Source: Thelephora terrestris (taxonomy: Eukaryota; Basidiomycota; Agaricomycetes; Thelephorales; Thelephoraceae). Taken from it: a DNA stretch of 64,000 bases. The stretch spans positions 1-64,000 of the forward strand of contig WIUZ02000024.1 in NCBI GenBank assembly GCA_015956445.1. Reading direction: 5' to 3'. The notes under the pieces are model-generated. The model was not told where the DNA came from. It ran no database searches and worked only from the letters and a program-made list of their open reading frames with translations. Shown piece by piece: positions 1 through 11,375 of this stretch. Numbering within the stretch: the first letter of the stretch is position 1; every line of letters starts with the position of its first letter. The position numbers and the translations under genes were made by a program.

Positions 1-59
1 CCGTGTTATCGGTGGGTCACATTTTCGGAAGTGGCTGTCCTGTTCTCATTCGCTTCTAG

Positions 60-345
60 TTTTCCTTGACTTGCTCAATCTGGTGGCAAAACTTGGATTC
101 TAGTGTGTCTTACTGCTGGCTCGAGCGTCTCTTTGGTCTGACTCTGCATTAGACGTCTCGGTTTTCTCGTTGGATCGATCGTCGTGGCCCTGCGAGTAAC
201 AAACGGACAGAGCACCGCTAGCGACTTCGTCATTATGTTGCATACATCGTCCACTCTACGAACCCTTGAACATGCTCGCTTCCATCTATCGCTCCATCAA
301 TACCGCTTTGGTGGACACCGAGAAGTTACTCAAACTTCTCAATGA
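60..345 (+). pseudogene. Decayed HMT1/ATM1-type ABC half-transporter fragment
   Basis: Three reading-frame pieces translate to consecutive parts of the transmembrane domain of a fungal mitochondrial/vacuolar ABC half-transporter. They are FLDLLNLV near 60, NGQSTASDFVIM near 205-240, and PLNMLASIYRSINTALVD followed by TEKLLKLLNEP at about 263-345. The last is the hallmark linker just before the nucleotide-binding domain. At least one frameshift near 245 and an in-frame stop near 100 break it, and no Walker A, signature or Walker B motif follows. Intact members transport glutathione-conjugated metals or Fe-S precursors; this copy cannot. It runs directly into a kinase-like pseudogene. Family assignment is from remembered motif pattern; exact orthology is uncertain. 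Confidence 0.6.
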
Positions 346-1212
346 ACCGGTTGGTGGAAGCGGAACCGCCCGCGATGTCCACTTCACAAGTCCTACAACG
401 CCTCTATTCACTCAATGCTTCTTCTCCTGTTGTCTCGCGCTGCCTCTACTGCTTGTTCCAAAGTGACGATGAAGGACACTATTTGACCACTCTTCGAGGA
501 TCGGAGTTGACTCGCCTCGTCAATTTTCTTGACGAAGTGCGTTTTCCCTTTTGAACTCATTCCCACTTACAGAACAGATTGACAGATCCTTGATGTCACT
601 CCGAATACCGATGACGTTTTCCGACGATGCCTACACAAACTGCGAACCATATGTGGCGATCATGCGATCTTGCCATCTTCTTATACGATTTCGGGCGATC
701 TCTCCGAGTTGATCATGACCCGGCCGGCGGCGGCGGTTTTTCCGAGGTATGGAAAGGCACTCTCAACGGCCGCAAGGTCTGCATCAAGGATCCAAAATTT
801 CATGCTCAAAATTGTGAGGCCGTCAAGAAGGTGAGTATCTGGTATTGGCTTATCTACCAAAGATGCTAACATCACGTAGTCGTTTTGCAAGGAGGCAATC
901 ACGTGGAAAAGGTTGGAACATCCAAATGTCGTTGCTTTCATTGGTGTTACGCGAAATCCCTTGCAAATTGTCTCAGACTGGATGCCAAATGGTACTTTAA
1001 GGGAATACATCATCAATAGTCCAGGGGCAAATCGGGTTGACTTGGTGAGTTTTTTTCCTCTCCAATCAGTGCTTGACCGTAAACTTTTTTCCAAGTTGTT
1101 GGATGTGGCAGAAGGTCTCGAGTACATCCATGCAAACCACACAACGGACGGGGACTTTGGGAACAAGAGAGCGTACGTCGCTTCGAATGTGGGACGGTCT
1201 CTGCTCGACTAA
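342..1212 (+). pseudogene. TKL-type protein kinase pseudogene
   Basis: The N-terminal part reads VLQRLYSLNASSPVVSRCLY, then after an intron at about 537-588 VFRRCLHKLRTICG. This is the pre-kinase region of the mushroom-expanded tyrosine-kinase-like family. The kinase domain follows: a glycine-rich loop GGGGFSEVWKGTL, VCIK (lysine of the VAIK motif), KEAITWKRLEHPNVVAFIG, the hinge QIVSDWMPNGTLREYI, and AEGLEYIHANH. There is a frameshift near 705. The catalytic loop expected as HGDLK reads DGDFG, so the catalytic region is destroyed, and the C-lobe is missing after about 1210. Introns with GTGAGT starts at 831 and 1045 are still recognisable. A dead kinase remnant is the only supportable call. 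Confidence 0.7.
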
Positions 1213-3487
1213 GACATTTTTGTACAGGCATATCGAGAACGGCTCTGAAGACGACAGCGACGACATGTATTCCCTTTGTCTCTTGCGAAGTGCTTGAAGA
1301 ATAATTGAGGCCGATAGCACCATGCTCGATGAATCTTCTTCTAAGCGCGACGTCGCATCTGTCACTATAGAGTCTCGGCATGGTTGGCGGGGTGCTCGAG
1401 GCATTAAAACTGCATCTCAACATCTCGGAAACAGTTGCCGGTGAGTCTGCAGGTACCTCAAAACCACCCTGGCATTTACTGGTTTCTCCCTGCTCTTCTG
1501 ACTTAGCCGTTTCCCACCTGACGACCACTCGCGGTGTCTCAACTGGGTATTGACTACTGCCGGTCGCAAGAGTCGTCACCGAATCGATTATCCCCGGTGT
1601 GTCCCGTTCGCTTTTCCTCCAGGTTCTTGCACGACCAGGCCGACAGCGGGATTCTCCACCCTGACCCGATTCTCTAGGCTACCAACTCCCCCCATTCGAT
1701 CAATAGCGACGTCCTCAACCTAGTCCCGGTCTCCGTGTGGCTGACTGCGCCTCCCCCTCGATGTTGTCTACATTTGAATCACTTCTTCCCTGACTCTCCC
1801 GTCGTGACTTTCGACATCGGCACCGACCCCTTCCTACAGGCACCACACACGCGAACCCGATCGTGCTTCTGTCGCTTCGGACATGTTATTTCGCTCAACG
1901 GGGCGGTAGCACCCTCAACGAAAGCCCTGGTACACCTCCACAAGGTTACGGACGTCTCCTGGATCGTGCCAACCGACAAATCGCTCGCGACAAGAAGCAC
2001 GATCCTGATCAATTTCTTAAACCTGGCATGGCCGCTCCTAATCGTCCCCTCGGTTCTCACTCCCGCGTCTCCTCTGTTGAGTCGATCTCGATGAGAAACA
2101 GAACTCCCCTCTGACCAGGCCATCGCAGCCGTAAGTTTTCTCACATCGCTCGATTATTTCTTGCTTATCCTGGTCCAGTTCACGGATGCGGACGGTGGTG
2201 TTGCCTCCGACAAGGTCAAGAGGGATAAACTACCGAGTGCCGCCATTGTCAGGTCTTGACAGCGTGATTCTATTTGGGGAACTCCCTCTAGCGTCGATTA
2301 CTCCCGACCATCCTGTAGGAGATCATGCCCTGATGCGTCTTTCCTGAACCTGACTTGTTTGCTCTAAGCCCAGGGGGACGTGTGGTGTCTATTCAGGCCC
2401 TCGCAGACGATGAATTGGCGAAGGTGGCAAACAACGTAGATGGCTTAAGGGTTTCCCTCTCGTTGTCGGCAGAGTGTTGTTCATCCCGCGTCCCTAGGTG
2501 CCAAGGCAGCCGATCATATGGATAAGCCATTCAGAAAGTGGTTGCGAGTGTTGCGGAGAATTGCGGCGTACGGGGCCACTCCGTCCTGCTAGATCTCTGA
2601 GGCTTTGTCGTCCGTGAGCAAACATCCGGTCGCGTTTGGTGGCCTTTCTGACATATTTAACGGGCTTGCACGGATGTCTGCGCAGCAAACGCTCGAATAT
2701 GAGCCACCAGTGATGTGGGCCCAGGTTAGACAGGCAAGTCATTGATTCAACTTTTGGTTGGATCCCTGCTGACGAACGAGTTTTACAGTTGTTTTCTAAG
2801 GAAGCTGCGGCCGCCCTGTGCCCTTGACATCGGAGTTGTATCCGCCTCACGATAGATTACAGATTTTTTCACGCGGACGAAGGTGCATCCCAGGCTGCTG
2901 TGCCTTGTAGTTTGACTCCAGCTGCACGTCTCTCAGCAGGGAAGAGCGAGCCAAGCCATTTCTTTTCGAGTCCGATGTCAAAGTTTCACGTTCGACATGC
3001 TAGGCGTAGACGACGTCCTCTCATTATCTTTGTACAGTTAGAAAATTTGTATATACGTCGCAATACACGCCCGGCCGTCCGCGATTAGTGACCGCCTAAT
3101 CTCTCAAAGCCTTCCGACAAATTTCCAACATCTCGGCCACTACCGGGGTCAGCACCCTTCCGCCCCGCCCTACGCCCTCCTACGCCCTACATTGCCATCG
3201 ACAACATAGCCTTATTCACTATCGGCTCCATCGCTTCGAGGATCCTCTCCAATCACCGACCCCACCACCAAGGGAAATGCTCCTGAGCCCACACAAGTCC
3301 ATCCAACGAATCCAACTCACGGTCGACTCTTACGCCTTCTCTGTCCTGGTCTCCGGAGTCGCTGTAGATGGTCGCGGCCTGCGTAGTGTGGACTCTTTTC
3401 GGCGGCGATGAAACCCACTGTTGCTGCGGAGGTCGTCGAACCCGTCAGCAGATAGCGGGTACGTCCCCCACCCTCACTCTGACCATT
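1213..3487. other. Degenerate stretch, no confident gene
   Basis: No long uninterrupted reading frame or recognisable family is visible. Short coding-like pieces occur, for example around 1863-2100 in the plus frame reading QIARDKKHDPDQFLKPGMAA, but stops and frame changes separate them. I read it as old, decayed coding sequence. The only clear structure is one half of a duplicated block (1656-1795). Confidence 0.4.
1656..1795 (+). repeat. Direct duplicate block, copy 1
   Basis: This block (starting CTGACCCGATTCTCTAGGCT inside it) is repeated at 3488-3660 with substitutions and an indel. Both copies end near CTACATTTGAA..TCACTTCTTC. The peptide implied in copy 2 (around FLTVDGDLLNLLYGSLVADG) suggests former coding sequence of unknown family. 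Confidence 0.6.
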
Positions 3488-3660
3488 AGGATTCCCCACA
3501 CTGACCCGATTCTCTAGGCTACCAACTCCTTCCTCACAGTCGATGGCGACCTCCTCAACCTACTCTACGGTTCCCTCGTGGCTGACGGCGCCTCCCCCTT
3601 CACCTTGCTGATGTCTTCACGACCAAAGTCCCTACATTTGAAGTCACTTCTTCTTGCCTC
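3488..3660 (+). repeat. Direct duplicate block, copy 2
   Basis: Second copy of the 1656-1795 block, slightly longer (contains an extra CACGACCAAAGTCCC). One frame stays open for about 90 residues across it, including FTTKVPTFEVTSS and RYPPMPLYELKMRRR up to about 3755. I do not recognise the protein family. Confidence 0.6.
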
Positions 3661-3744
3661 CGACGCGGCCGGTTCGCGGATTACGAAAAGCATCTTCCAA
3701 GAGCCCGACTATGTGACAGGTACCCACCGATGCCTCTTTACGAG

Positions 3745-4065
3745 CTTAAAATGCGCCGGCGATGAGTACGTCTCGTTCTTCTACACTCGCCTGCCTTATC
3801 GTGTGCATCGCTCACATAATCTACCTCATACTTCCCCGAGTCGACTACACATATAACATGGCCTTCAACCTCGCCCTCAGCCTCACGCAGAACTTCCTCT
3901 GGACTATCTACTCCCTCCTGTCCTCTCGTTCGCCCCTTCCTTGATTTCCACTCCGGACCAAGGACCATCTTCCGGTGCTCTTCAGCTTCTCGCTGTTCTA
4001 CTCACGACAACCGCCACCGCGCTGGGTCTTGTCGTGGTGTCCGATGGTGGAAATCTGCCGGTAAG
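3745..4065 (+). pseudogene. PER1: PER1/PGAP3-like (GPI lipid remodelling) remnant
   Basis: Translation gives CLIVCIAHIIYLILPRVDYT, AFNLALSLTQNFLWTIYSLL, FPLRTK and LLAVLLTTTATALGL. These match in order the last transmembrane segments of fungal Per1, an ER multi-pass membrane protein that removes the sn-2 acyl chain during GPI-anchor lipid remodelling. An in-frame stop after SRSPLP and at least two frameshifts separate the pieces. The N-terminal two thirds and the C-terminal conserved region (IDAHALWH) are absent. It sits between other unrelated gene fragments, so I read it as a dead fragment. Assignment is from motif order remembered for the family. Confidence 0.55.
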
Positions 4066-4615
4066 TAACACACACGGTTCTCAGTCTCGGTCACTAATGT
4101 GTCCAGTGTCTTCCCGCCGTTGTCTCCTTCTGATTAACCTTGACCACCCACCCCGACTACCAGCCCGGATTTCTCACAAGTGCGCAACGCGCGGAGTTGG
4201 AGTTGGACTCGCCAAGCGTCAACAAAAAGAACAGGAACAGAGAGAAAAGGCAGAGCGCAGATTTCAAGACCGAGAGTTCTAGAACGTGAGGCCGAAGGGT
4301 ACCGGGCTCGCGACCTGGGTCGCAACAGGGAATCTAGGTATGGTTCAAGTGGTGCACGTCGATTGATTTATGTGTTACGAACTCATGCTGCTTCAGTCGT
4401 CGACCTCAAACACAACGCAACCCCCGACCTCGCCATCCAACCCAGAAACCACCCCAGATCTCTCGCCAATGTCTGACACGGACGCGGATCTCAGCGCGAT
4501 CCGGTCCTGGTCTCTTCCAGCTCCAACCCCATCTACGCCGATCTTTAGATTGATCACCAACGACAACTCAACCGCCCAACTCAACTCCAATGCCAATGCC
4601 AACTGCTCAACTTAA
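4066..4615 (+). other. Coding-like debris, unknown
   Basis: A highly charged frame (RQQKEQEQREKAERRFQDRE near 4213-4270) and an S/T/P-rich frame to 4615 are open but have no convincing start, splice structure or family. Possibly the tail of another decayed gene. Confidence 0.3.
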
Positions 4616-4765
4616 CCTCAACCCAACCTCGACTCGACCTCGACCCAACCTTAACTCGACCTCGACCCAACCTCAACTCGACCCCGATCCAACCGCAACT
4701 CGACTCCGATTCAACTGCAACCTAACCTAGACCCCCCTCAACTCAACCCCAACCTCAACCTCAAC
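4600..4765 (+). repeat. Low-complexity CTCGACC/CTCAACC tract
   Basis: Imperfect tandem array of about 11-12 bp words (AACTCGACCTCGACCCAACC and variants), strongly C-rich on this strand, directly before the palindrome-rich element. Confidence 0.7.
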
Positions 4766-5533
4766 ACATGTTTGTAAAAGTGTTGGAATTCCGTCGCGAT
4801 GTGTCCACCCTGTACCCGATGGGCACATTTTAATTACATTATATATACATTTAAAATGTGTTCGTAATGAACTCAACGAATACATTTACAATGCGATCAA
4901 CAAGTACCCACCAAATTTGCTCGGCAAGGACATCGGGAAGACATTCAAAATGTCGGCCCGATGGTTCCGACCAGCACATTGAAAACACATGGCGTGAACA
5001 CATTGTGAATGTGCGCCGCATGTCCCCACCCGCGTACATTGTGATCGAAATGCGGGAGACATTTAAAATGTGTCAGGTGGATTTGTGTTGATGACATTTT
5101 AGGTACATTTTGAATGTCCCTTGGATATGTTCATGCCGTGCCCCAGGCTGCACATTGAAAAGACTTGACCAAGCACATTTTGATTGTGAACAAAATGCTG
5201 GCACAGTACACATTGTGATGGCATTCACCCTGATGTCTGGCATGCACATTTAAAATGTACTCTAATTTTTGTCTAGAATGTGCGTGTTAAGTACAGGGTG
5301 GGTACATACAAAATGTGTTTGCGCTGTCCCCAAAAATGTAATGAAAGGGTACAGGTTGAGCACATTCAAAATGCGATCATGATGAGATCATAAGCAACAT
5401 GGAGGTCCCATTGGTGGGTACATTTAAAATGTGTTCAAACTAACCTCAGTGGGCACATTGGGGTCACATATTGACTGTATCCCCAATGTGTTCAGCATGT
5501 ACTGACCGGGTATTTGGGCCCTCGCCCCCAGTG
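4766..5533. mobile_element. Truncated CACTG-type fold-back MITE
   Basis: The region is packed with short palindromes of the form ACATTTAAAATGT and CACATT..AATGTG. It ends with GCCCCCAGTG at about 5524-5533, the same terminus as three complete fold-back elements in this window (17,150; 21,861; 39,682). The matching left end (CACTGGGGGC) is not present, so the copy is 5' truncated. It interrupts the C-terminal coding part of the minus-strand gene at 5534-6977. Confidence 0.65.
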
Positions 5534-6977
5534 AGTTTTTTCCATGATGGACCCAACGGACTTGTGATTTCCGAAGATTTCCTGCGGAGAAACGAAGTTA
5601 CTGGCCCCGGGTCCGAAGATTTCCTGTGGTGAAACGAAGTTACTGGCCCTGGGTACCGTAGTGTGTAGTTCACCTTCGACAGGGAAGGATATCAAATCCT
5701 GTGGAAGAGGGAGGACGTCGGAGGCCTCAGTGACGTCAAAGCCGGAGTCTGACACAGCAGACGAAGACGCTCCGGGATTGGGGACAGGAGGCGCGTTGGT
5801 GAACATGAATGTTTTTCGTCCACTAGTCCCTGGTTCTAAAAAAACATTGAGTGGTTGACCTTGAATATGTCTCAAGGGCATGTACCGCCAAAAATTTGCA
5901 TGCCCCACTCCATAAACCTCTTCTCGATGACGTTATCCCAGTCACTCCCACAGAAGGCGCGGAAGTCCAACTCCTCTCCTTCCCCTTGAGAATAACTCCA
6001 TGGGAAACATGTTAGCCGGAGTGATCTTGGGAATCGGCCGTAAACCTACTTTTGAAAAGACACATCTCCGGTTTGAGGATCTGCGAAGCCAACGAAAAGA
6101 TGAGCGATGCAGCCTGCCTGATCTTCTAGGTTCTTGAGCATGCGGCTCAATGTCTTTGCCACTGACGGCTGGCCCCTGCGGTGGTGCGGTGGTCAGATAG
6201 AACATTGCAGCTAGTAAAGTAAGAATACCTTACACTTCGTGCCAGGCTAGTTTTTTGTCTCGCTCTCGGACGTCCTCGATGACCCGAATCGGCCGATACA
6301 ATTTCCTCCATTCCTCGTCGCGACGGTCATCGACTTTTTTCTTCTCGGCAGGAGGGAGCGCATCGTAAAACTCTTTTGCAATCTTGAGCTTGAAGTCAAT
6401 GGGGATCGAGGAGCCTGAGGTTGCAGCGGCTGAGCTATCCCCTCCCGCGGTTGACTGAGACTCCCTGTGCTTCTTCCAACGGGCCTCAACGATATCCTTG
6501 AGGCCGTGATTCCAGAAGTAAGAGCAGTAAGCTTGGGCCGGAGCAAGCTTCTGTTTTTCGTTTTGATTCAGCTTCAGGTCAGATTTTGAGGACTTGGAAG
6601 TGGGACGAGCGTGGTTGTGGAACCAATTACGAATCTTCTGTTAAATTGAATCGTTAGACGTACAAGGAAGAAACATATTATATACATACTTCGTTGGTTA
6701 CCTTGCGAAAAACCAATATTGCGTTCGCAGGCGAGCCATACTGCTTAATGTCGGCAGGAGTCACAGTGATCGGCCATTTCTTGTACCAGCCGTCAAACAC
6801 AGGCGGCCAGAAACGATTGAGTGTTGTGGCGGTCTGATGAGTCAGAAAACCCGGATGATGAGAAGTCAAAAATTCAAGTTGCTCCTTCGACTTCCCGGAC
6901 TTGGTGGTCGAAGCGCCTGTTGCTGTCCCTGTGTTGGGTGTAGGCGCTGGCTTCTTCCCCAGCTGTTTCGAAGACAT
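5534..6977 (-). pseudogene. Repetitive-family gene with NWFHN domain, 3' truncated
   Basis: From ATG at 6977, exon 1 (to 6690; RFWPPVFDGWYKKWPI) is joined over a 52-nt intron (6689-6638, GTATGT...CAG) to KIRNWFHNHARPTSK, YFWNHGLKDIVEARWKKHRE and DFKLKIAKEFYDALPPAEKK. Further downstream exons read LKNLEDQAGCIAHLFVGF, DFRAFCGSDWDNVIEKRFME, and a Ser/Pro-rich tail with a tandem SNFVSPQEIFG repeat. This is the layout of a large, repetitive Agaricomycete protein family whose N-terminal part looks DNA-binding; no enzymatic function is known to me. The reading frame changes between later exons could be introns or lesions. The gene stops at the inserted fold-back element at 5533, so the C-terminus is lost. 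Confidence 0.55.
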
Positions 6978-8064
6978 GGTAGGCGAGCGAAGAGGCAACA
7001 ACAAGGTTAGAGGGTATGATAGGTTTCACACTTTACACGATAACACGCACTTTATATCCAACTGGAGTATGGCAGGGGGTTGCCATGGGGGACAGAATTT
7101 CTGGCGACCATGCTATGCGTTCCCTCCGTTGTCGTAGACGATGATCTCCTCCGGTGGTTCTCGACAAGTTTTTTTTTCTTGCGGGTTTCTAATGGAAACC
7201 GAAGAATGCAAGCAATAAGTCCGAGAGCAGGAGTAGAAAGTCCTTCCTACACAGAAGTCCAGCGACGATGGTTCCTCGTGGCGGATTCTCTTTCGGCGTC
7301 GCATACAGTCTTGGCGATACCGTGCAATGGGGCACGGAAAATATTGAAGGAACATCTCCATGCTGGCTGCCAATCAGGTTGGTTGACACCATCCAAGGCA
7401 TGCGGACTGATAGATGACAGCAGAATAAGGTGAGAGCTACTCCTCACAGAGAGCCGTTGAAGCGTGAATGAGAAATCGAGCAAGTTAATGCCCTGCCTGA
7501 GCAAAAATTGGCATATCAAACTCTAATCGATCGAGCAAGTCGAGGGCCTACCTGAGCAAGACTTACATCATCAAGCATCAGCCCAACGACCGAGTGACAC
7601 TAAGGCACGCAGATCTTTCTGGTAGAAACACCACGTTCCGCTGTGCTGAGTTTCGCCTCTCTAAACGATCAGCGCAATCAAATAAGAGAGGTAATACTCA
7701 TCCAGACGCATCGCATCCCAGCCCCACCATTCCTCTTCCAACCCAATCGCATGTAAGGCTGAGCGAGAGGGGGTGCGTGCAAGGGTGGGAGAGGGCCTGG
7801 AACGTGAAGCTTGGAGGTTAAGCGGGGAGGTTAGCTGCCCGATTGATTTCGCCTTGATGTTCGGACACGTGACACTCGGACTTGTGAATGAGATTTAGTT
7901 CCCACCCCCAGGCCATGCGGCCGCCGAGGCGGCATTCACGTTCCCAAAAGAGTGATTGATGGTGCATTTAAACAGTGAGCGCTGAATGTGAACAGGTGGC
8001 TTCCACACTCTTCTCCTAACTGTGGTCACCCAGCTCACGAAATTTACCTTGCTCACTATCCAGA
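6978..8064. other. Intergenic, nothing recognised
   Basis: About 1.1 kb between divergent genes. Short open frames exist but lack family signals. It must hold the promoters of both flanking genes; no convincing TATA box was picked out. Confidence 0.4.
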
Positions 8065-8985
8065 ATGCGCCAACAAACCGCTGGAGACTTCGTAGTACTC
8101 TCCAACCCCACTGCTTTCGCAATGTGCGATGGCTTGCTTCGGATGTCTAACTGTTTGATCCTTGAGCTCCCCGAGTCCGAGTTGAGAGAAATCCGGTACA
8201 TGCTGGACACTCTCTTGACGAAGGCTGACTTGGCATTGGATTTGATGGAGCACGAGATCTCCTTGAACTTCGAAGGTCTCAACATTGAGCCAGGTGTGTC
8301 TTTGAGCTTAATGATGGTCCTGGCCCATCTGACGCCATTTCAGAACGCCGCGCTCCCCCTGGGGCCGAAGATTTCGGCGCGGTCTTGGTTTCAGCCACGG
8401 GCACGACGGATCCCAGCCGATCAAACTTGATTGGCCATCAAGATACTGTTAGTTCCGCCTCTGCCCCCCCTCCTGTGGCCTTATCCCCGCCTCCGGTTCC
8501 TCCGACGTCTCCGGTTCTAGATTGCGCCCCTTCTCCAGCTACAGAGCCTGGTCACATCCTACCTGTAAACCAATGGCATCATCCTCTTGTCCTCTCTTCT
8601 CGAGTTAACGTCGGCTTCCCCGACTATACCTACCACCCCCACTTCATTCGCCCAGGTGTGTCTTAAATTTTGACTTGGAAAAATCTACTTAACCTTCGTA
8701 TCAGGCATTCCAGGAATTTATCACGCCGCTCCCACACCTTCGGAATATGCTTCTAGTGGCTTGCACTGCGTTATTACCAAGGGTCTCTATGTAGGGATAT
8801 TCACCGATTTGTGAGTCGGCTGCTCAACCACCGCTTCATTTCATTGACCCATTCTCAGGGATGAGGCCGAGCCCTGGTATTTGGGAATTCCCAGGAGTTT
8901 CCACCGCCAGATGAAGTCATGGGAAGAAGCTAAGGATCTCTACAACGCCAAACTTACCGCTGGAGCTGTTCAGATCCTGCCTTGA
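8065..8985 (+). CDS. Viroplasmin/RNase H1 N-terminal domain protein
   Basis: A clean four-exon model: 8065-8293, 8344-8655, 8705-8810, 8859-8985. Introns are about 48-50 nt with GTGTGT or GTGAGT donors and CAG acceptors, and every junction keeps frame. The N-terminal part is helical (ELREIRYMLDTLLTKADLAL) and the middle is Pro/Ser-rich (APPPVALSPPPVPPTSPV). The C-terminal part, HCVITKGLYVGIFTDLDEAE then FHRQMKSWEEAKDLYNAKL, has the G-x-Y/R-x-G-I-F/Y-x-x-W/D ... F-K/M-S-x-E-E-A pattern of the caulimovirus viroplasmin domain. That domain is also found at the N-terminus of eukaryotic RNase H1, where it binds RNA-DNA hybrids; no RNase H catalytic domain follows here. Fungi carry families of such stand-alone proteins. 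No lesion seen; probably functional or recently so. Confidence 0.7.
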
Positions 8986-11375
8986 TACATTTCGCCCTGC
9001 CATGTCTTCGTTACCTGAGCTCACTCCTCAAATAGTCGTCGTTAGTTTGTTGTGTACCCTACTGCCATGTCTCAGACGTGTCTTTCCGCGTTTCTTGAAC
9101 ACCTGTGTAACTGATGCTCGAAAATAATACACTGCTCCTTTCTTGTCTGATAACGGTCCTCATAAGCTACGAATATCGTTTGGGTGATTGTGTATAAGGC
9201 TATATCGCGTGCACACGACCCCAGAGGGTACGCAAATCACATAGGACAACCACTAGCTTCGCATATTATCTCCAAGCGCATACATATTCACAACTCTCCA
9301 ATTACTCCGCTCAGAAGGCAGCCAGGGCCTCGAATTCTCAGTTGGGAATGACCACAACCAGCTTCCTCCAGCCCCACTTGGCGTTGACGTTTTCTCGATG
9401 CTTGACTTCTTAATTTCGCCGGTCTCTGATATTGCGTTATTGGCGGGACCCTTCTACAGCAGACATACATTTATATACTTACAGATAATTGCTTTGTTGT
9501 GTGTACTCGGAGCGAGAAACTCAGGAGTCGCAAACACTGTGGTGAGTTCTAGGCATCCGTAATCAGAATGCAATCTTGACTGATCGCCACTGATATATCG
9601 TGGTAGATCTCTACGCGACCAGACTTCGGGGTAGAAGTCCGTGAGGTCTAAACGCTAGTTACACCATGGTAGTTATTTCTAAGACTATTGTGCATACACA
9701 TCAAAGGTTCCTTGTGCATTGACCAAGCAGGATGTCGATGAGTGATCGAACCGTCGAAAAAACAGAAGCTTGCCAGTGGGTGCTGGAATCCGTGATCAAG
9801 GAAAAGATAACAAACTCTCATGGATCTCACCACCCAGTGAGCATTTAATGCTCCAGGCAAAGCTGAACACTAGATGAAGTTCACAGTTGTCCAGTGCTCA
9901 GTGCCCGCGCTTCAAACTTCTCATTCGTACATACAAAACTGTGGTAATGTCTAGACATCCGTGATCATAGTGCGACCTCAAAGAATTGCCACCAATCGTG
10001 GTAAGGAAGTGCGACCTCTGTGCAACCAGACTGTGGCTAGGATTCCATGACGTCTGCACGCCAGCTATATCACCGGTCAAGTATCCGGAATACTGGACTT
10101 GCGCTTACACATATGTATCAAAGGTTCCTTGTGAATTAATCAAGTAAGATAAATAATCAAACCGTTGAGCACAGATATGATCAAGGTAGAGATAACAGGA
10201 AAGACGAGACTTTGCGGTGCAACAAGTCTTGGCGTCGCAGAGGTCGGTGAGTCCGAGGAAGGTGACGGGGGTCCGACGTTGGTCTGGACGAGGCTAAGGA
10301 GAATTTGATAAAAGTCAATAAGGCGAGAGGGAAAAGAGAGGGTATAAGAAACCGGCGCGATCCACTCAGCGGTAACTCGTTGTCCCTCCAAATTTCATCC
10401 AGAATTCAAGGTGTTGAGGTAAAGAGGAGCCTAGAGGTTGCCGATTTGCGCGAAGAGGCCGGGTTTTAGTGGAGGAGGAGAGAAAGATGTAGAGGAAGTG
10501 AGGACGAGGGAGAGAGACAAAAGCTCCGAGATAGGTACTCGTGGCAGGAACCATTCAGCGTAGAAATGGCCGGGATTAATAGTTTGACACCCGTAGATTA
10601 AAGAAATATAGTTTTGGGAGCGGTGGGGTAAAAGGCGGAGGTGTCAGAGGGCGAGGCGTTGGGTGGGTTGGAGATGAGGCCCGGTCGAAGCGAGGCGTGC
10701 ACGGGGAAATAACCAGTGGTTTTGAGACCAAACGAAGGTTGTTGATCCATGTGTCAAGAAAAGGCCGGACTATTGGTCGGGTTCCGAGGGCGGAAAAGAC
10801 AGATGGTGGAGGACAGGATAGAGAACAGTGAGGGATTTGGGGAGCGGAGTGCGCTTGCGAGCGGAATACGGGTTCAGGTACCGGAGTTCGGATCAAGGGC
10901 TGACCTAGGTACAAGGAAACGCCCGTCGGGGAAGTCCGACGCCGACCATTGGCTAGCCACATTGAGCACCATCAGTGCCAGCGACGTACGACCACTTTGG
11001 AAACTACGTGCTCTCAAGAATGGACCCGCCCTCTCTAAGGGCTTCCTATGCGTATTGGGGTAAGTCTACTGCTATCTATCTATGCCGCTTTTCTCCCACC
11101 GCCCGCTAGCGTCCAGATTTGGGGCGGAGTTGGCTGTAATTGCTCCAGTCGGGATCTCGAAAGAGTGAAGGATCGGTCACCGGACACCAGCATCAGACAT
11201 CCAATTAATTTTTATTCAGGGAATGGGCCCAGATGGGTAGAGTTTTCGGAACACCGGCGGAAAGGTTGGGAGGTGCCGGTGAGTTGGCAATAAGTAATCT
11301 ATTTTCCTCGTTCTCACCTATTTGTCGCCTGAACAGGGCTCCGGGCGCTCCTGTGTGTCTCTCAACCTCCCCGTC
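8986..11375. other. Intergenic, mostly featureless
   Basis: No gene recognised. It contains a diverged direct duplication (9535-9765 and 9938-10170) and a purine-rich plus-strand stretch at about 10,400-10,900. Minus-strand open frames at 10,140-10,960 are Pro/Ser-rich without family signals. Confidence 0.4.
9535..10170 (+). repeat. Diverged tandem duplication (two ~230 bp copies)
   Basis: The block beginning ACTGTGGTGAGTTCTAGGCA at about 9537 recurs at about 9938 (ACTGTGGTAATGTCTAGACA). Both continue through matching CGACCAGACT/GCAACCAGACT and ATCAAAGGTTCCTTGTG words to about 9765 and 10,170. Divergence is high, so the event is old. Confidence 0.55.

Noticed and set aside
681-1579. Minus-strand open frames over the kinase region
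   Set aside because: Shadows of the plus-strand kinase pseudogene.
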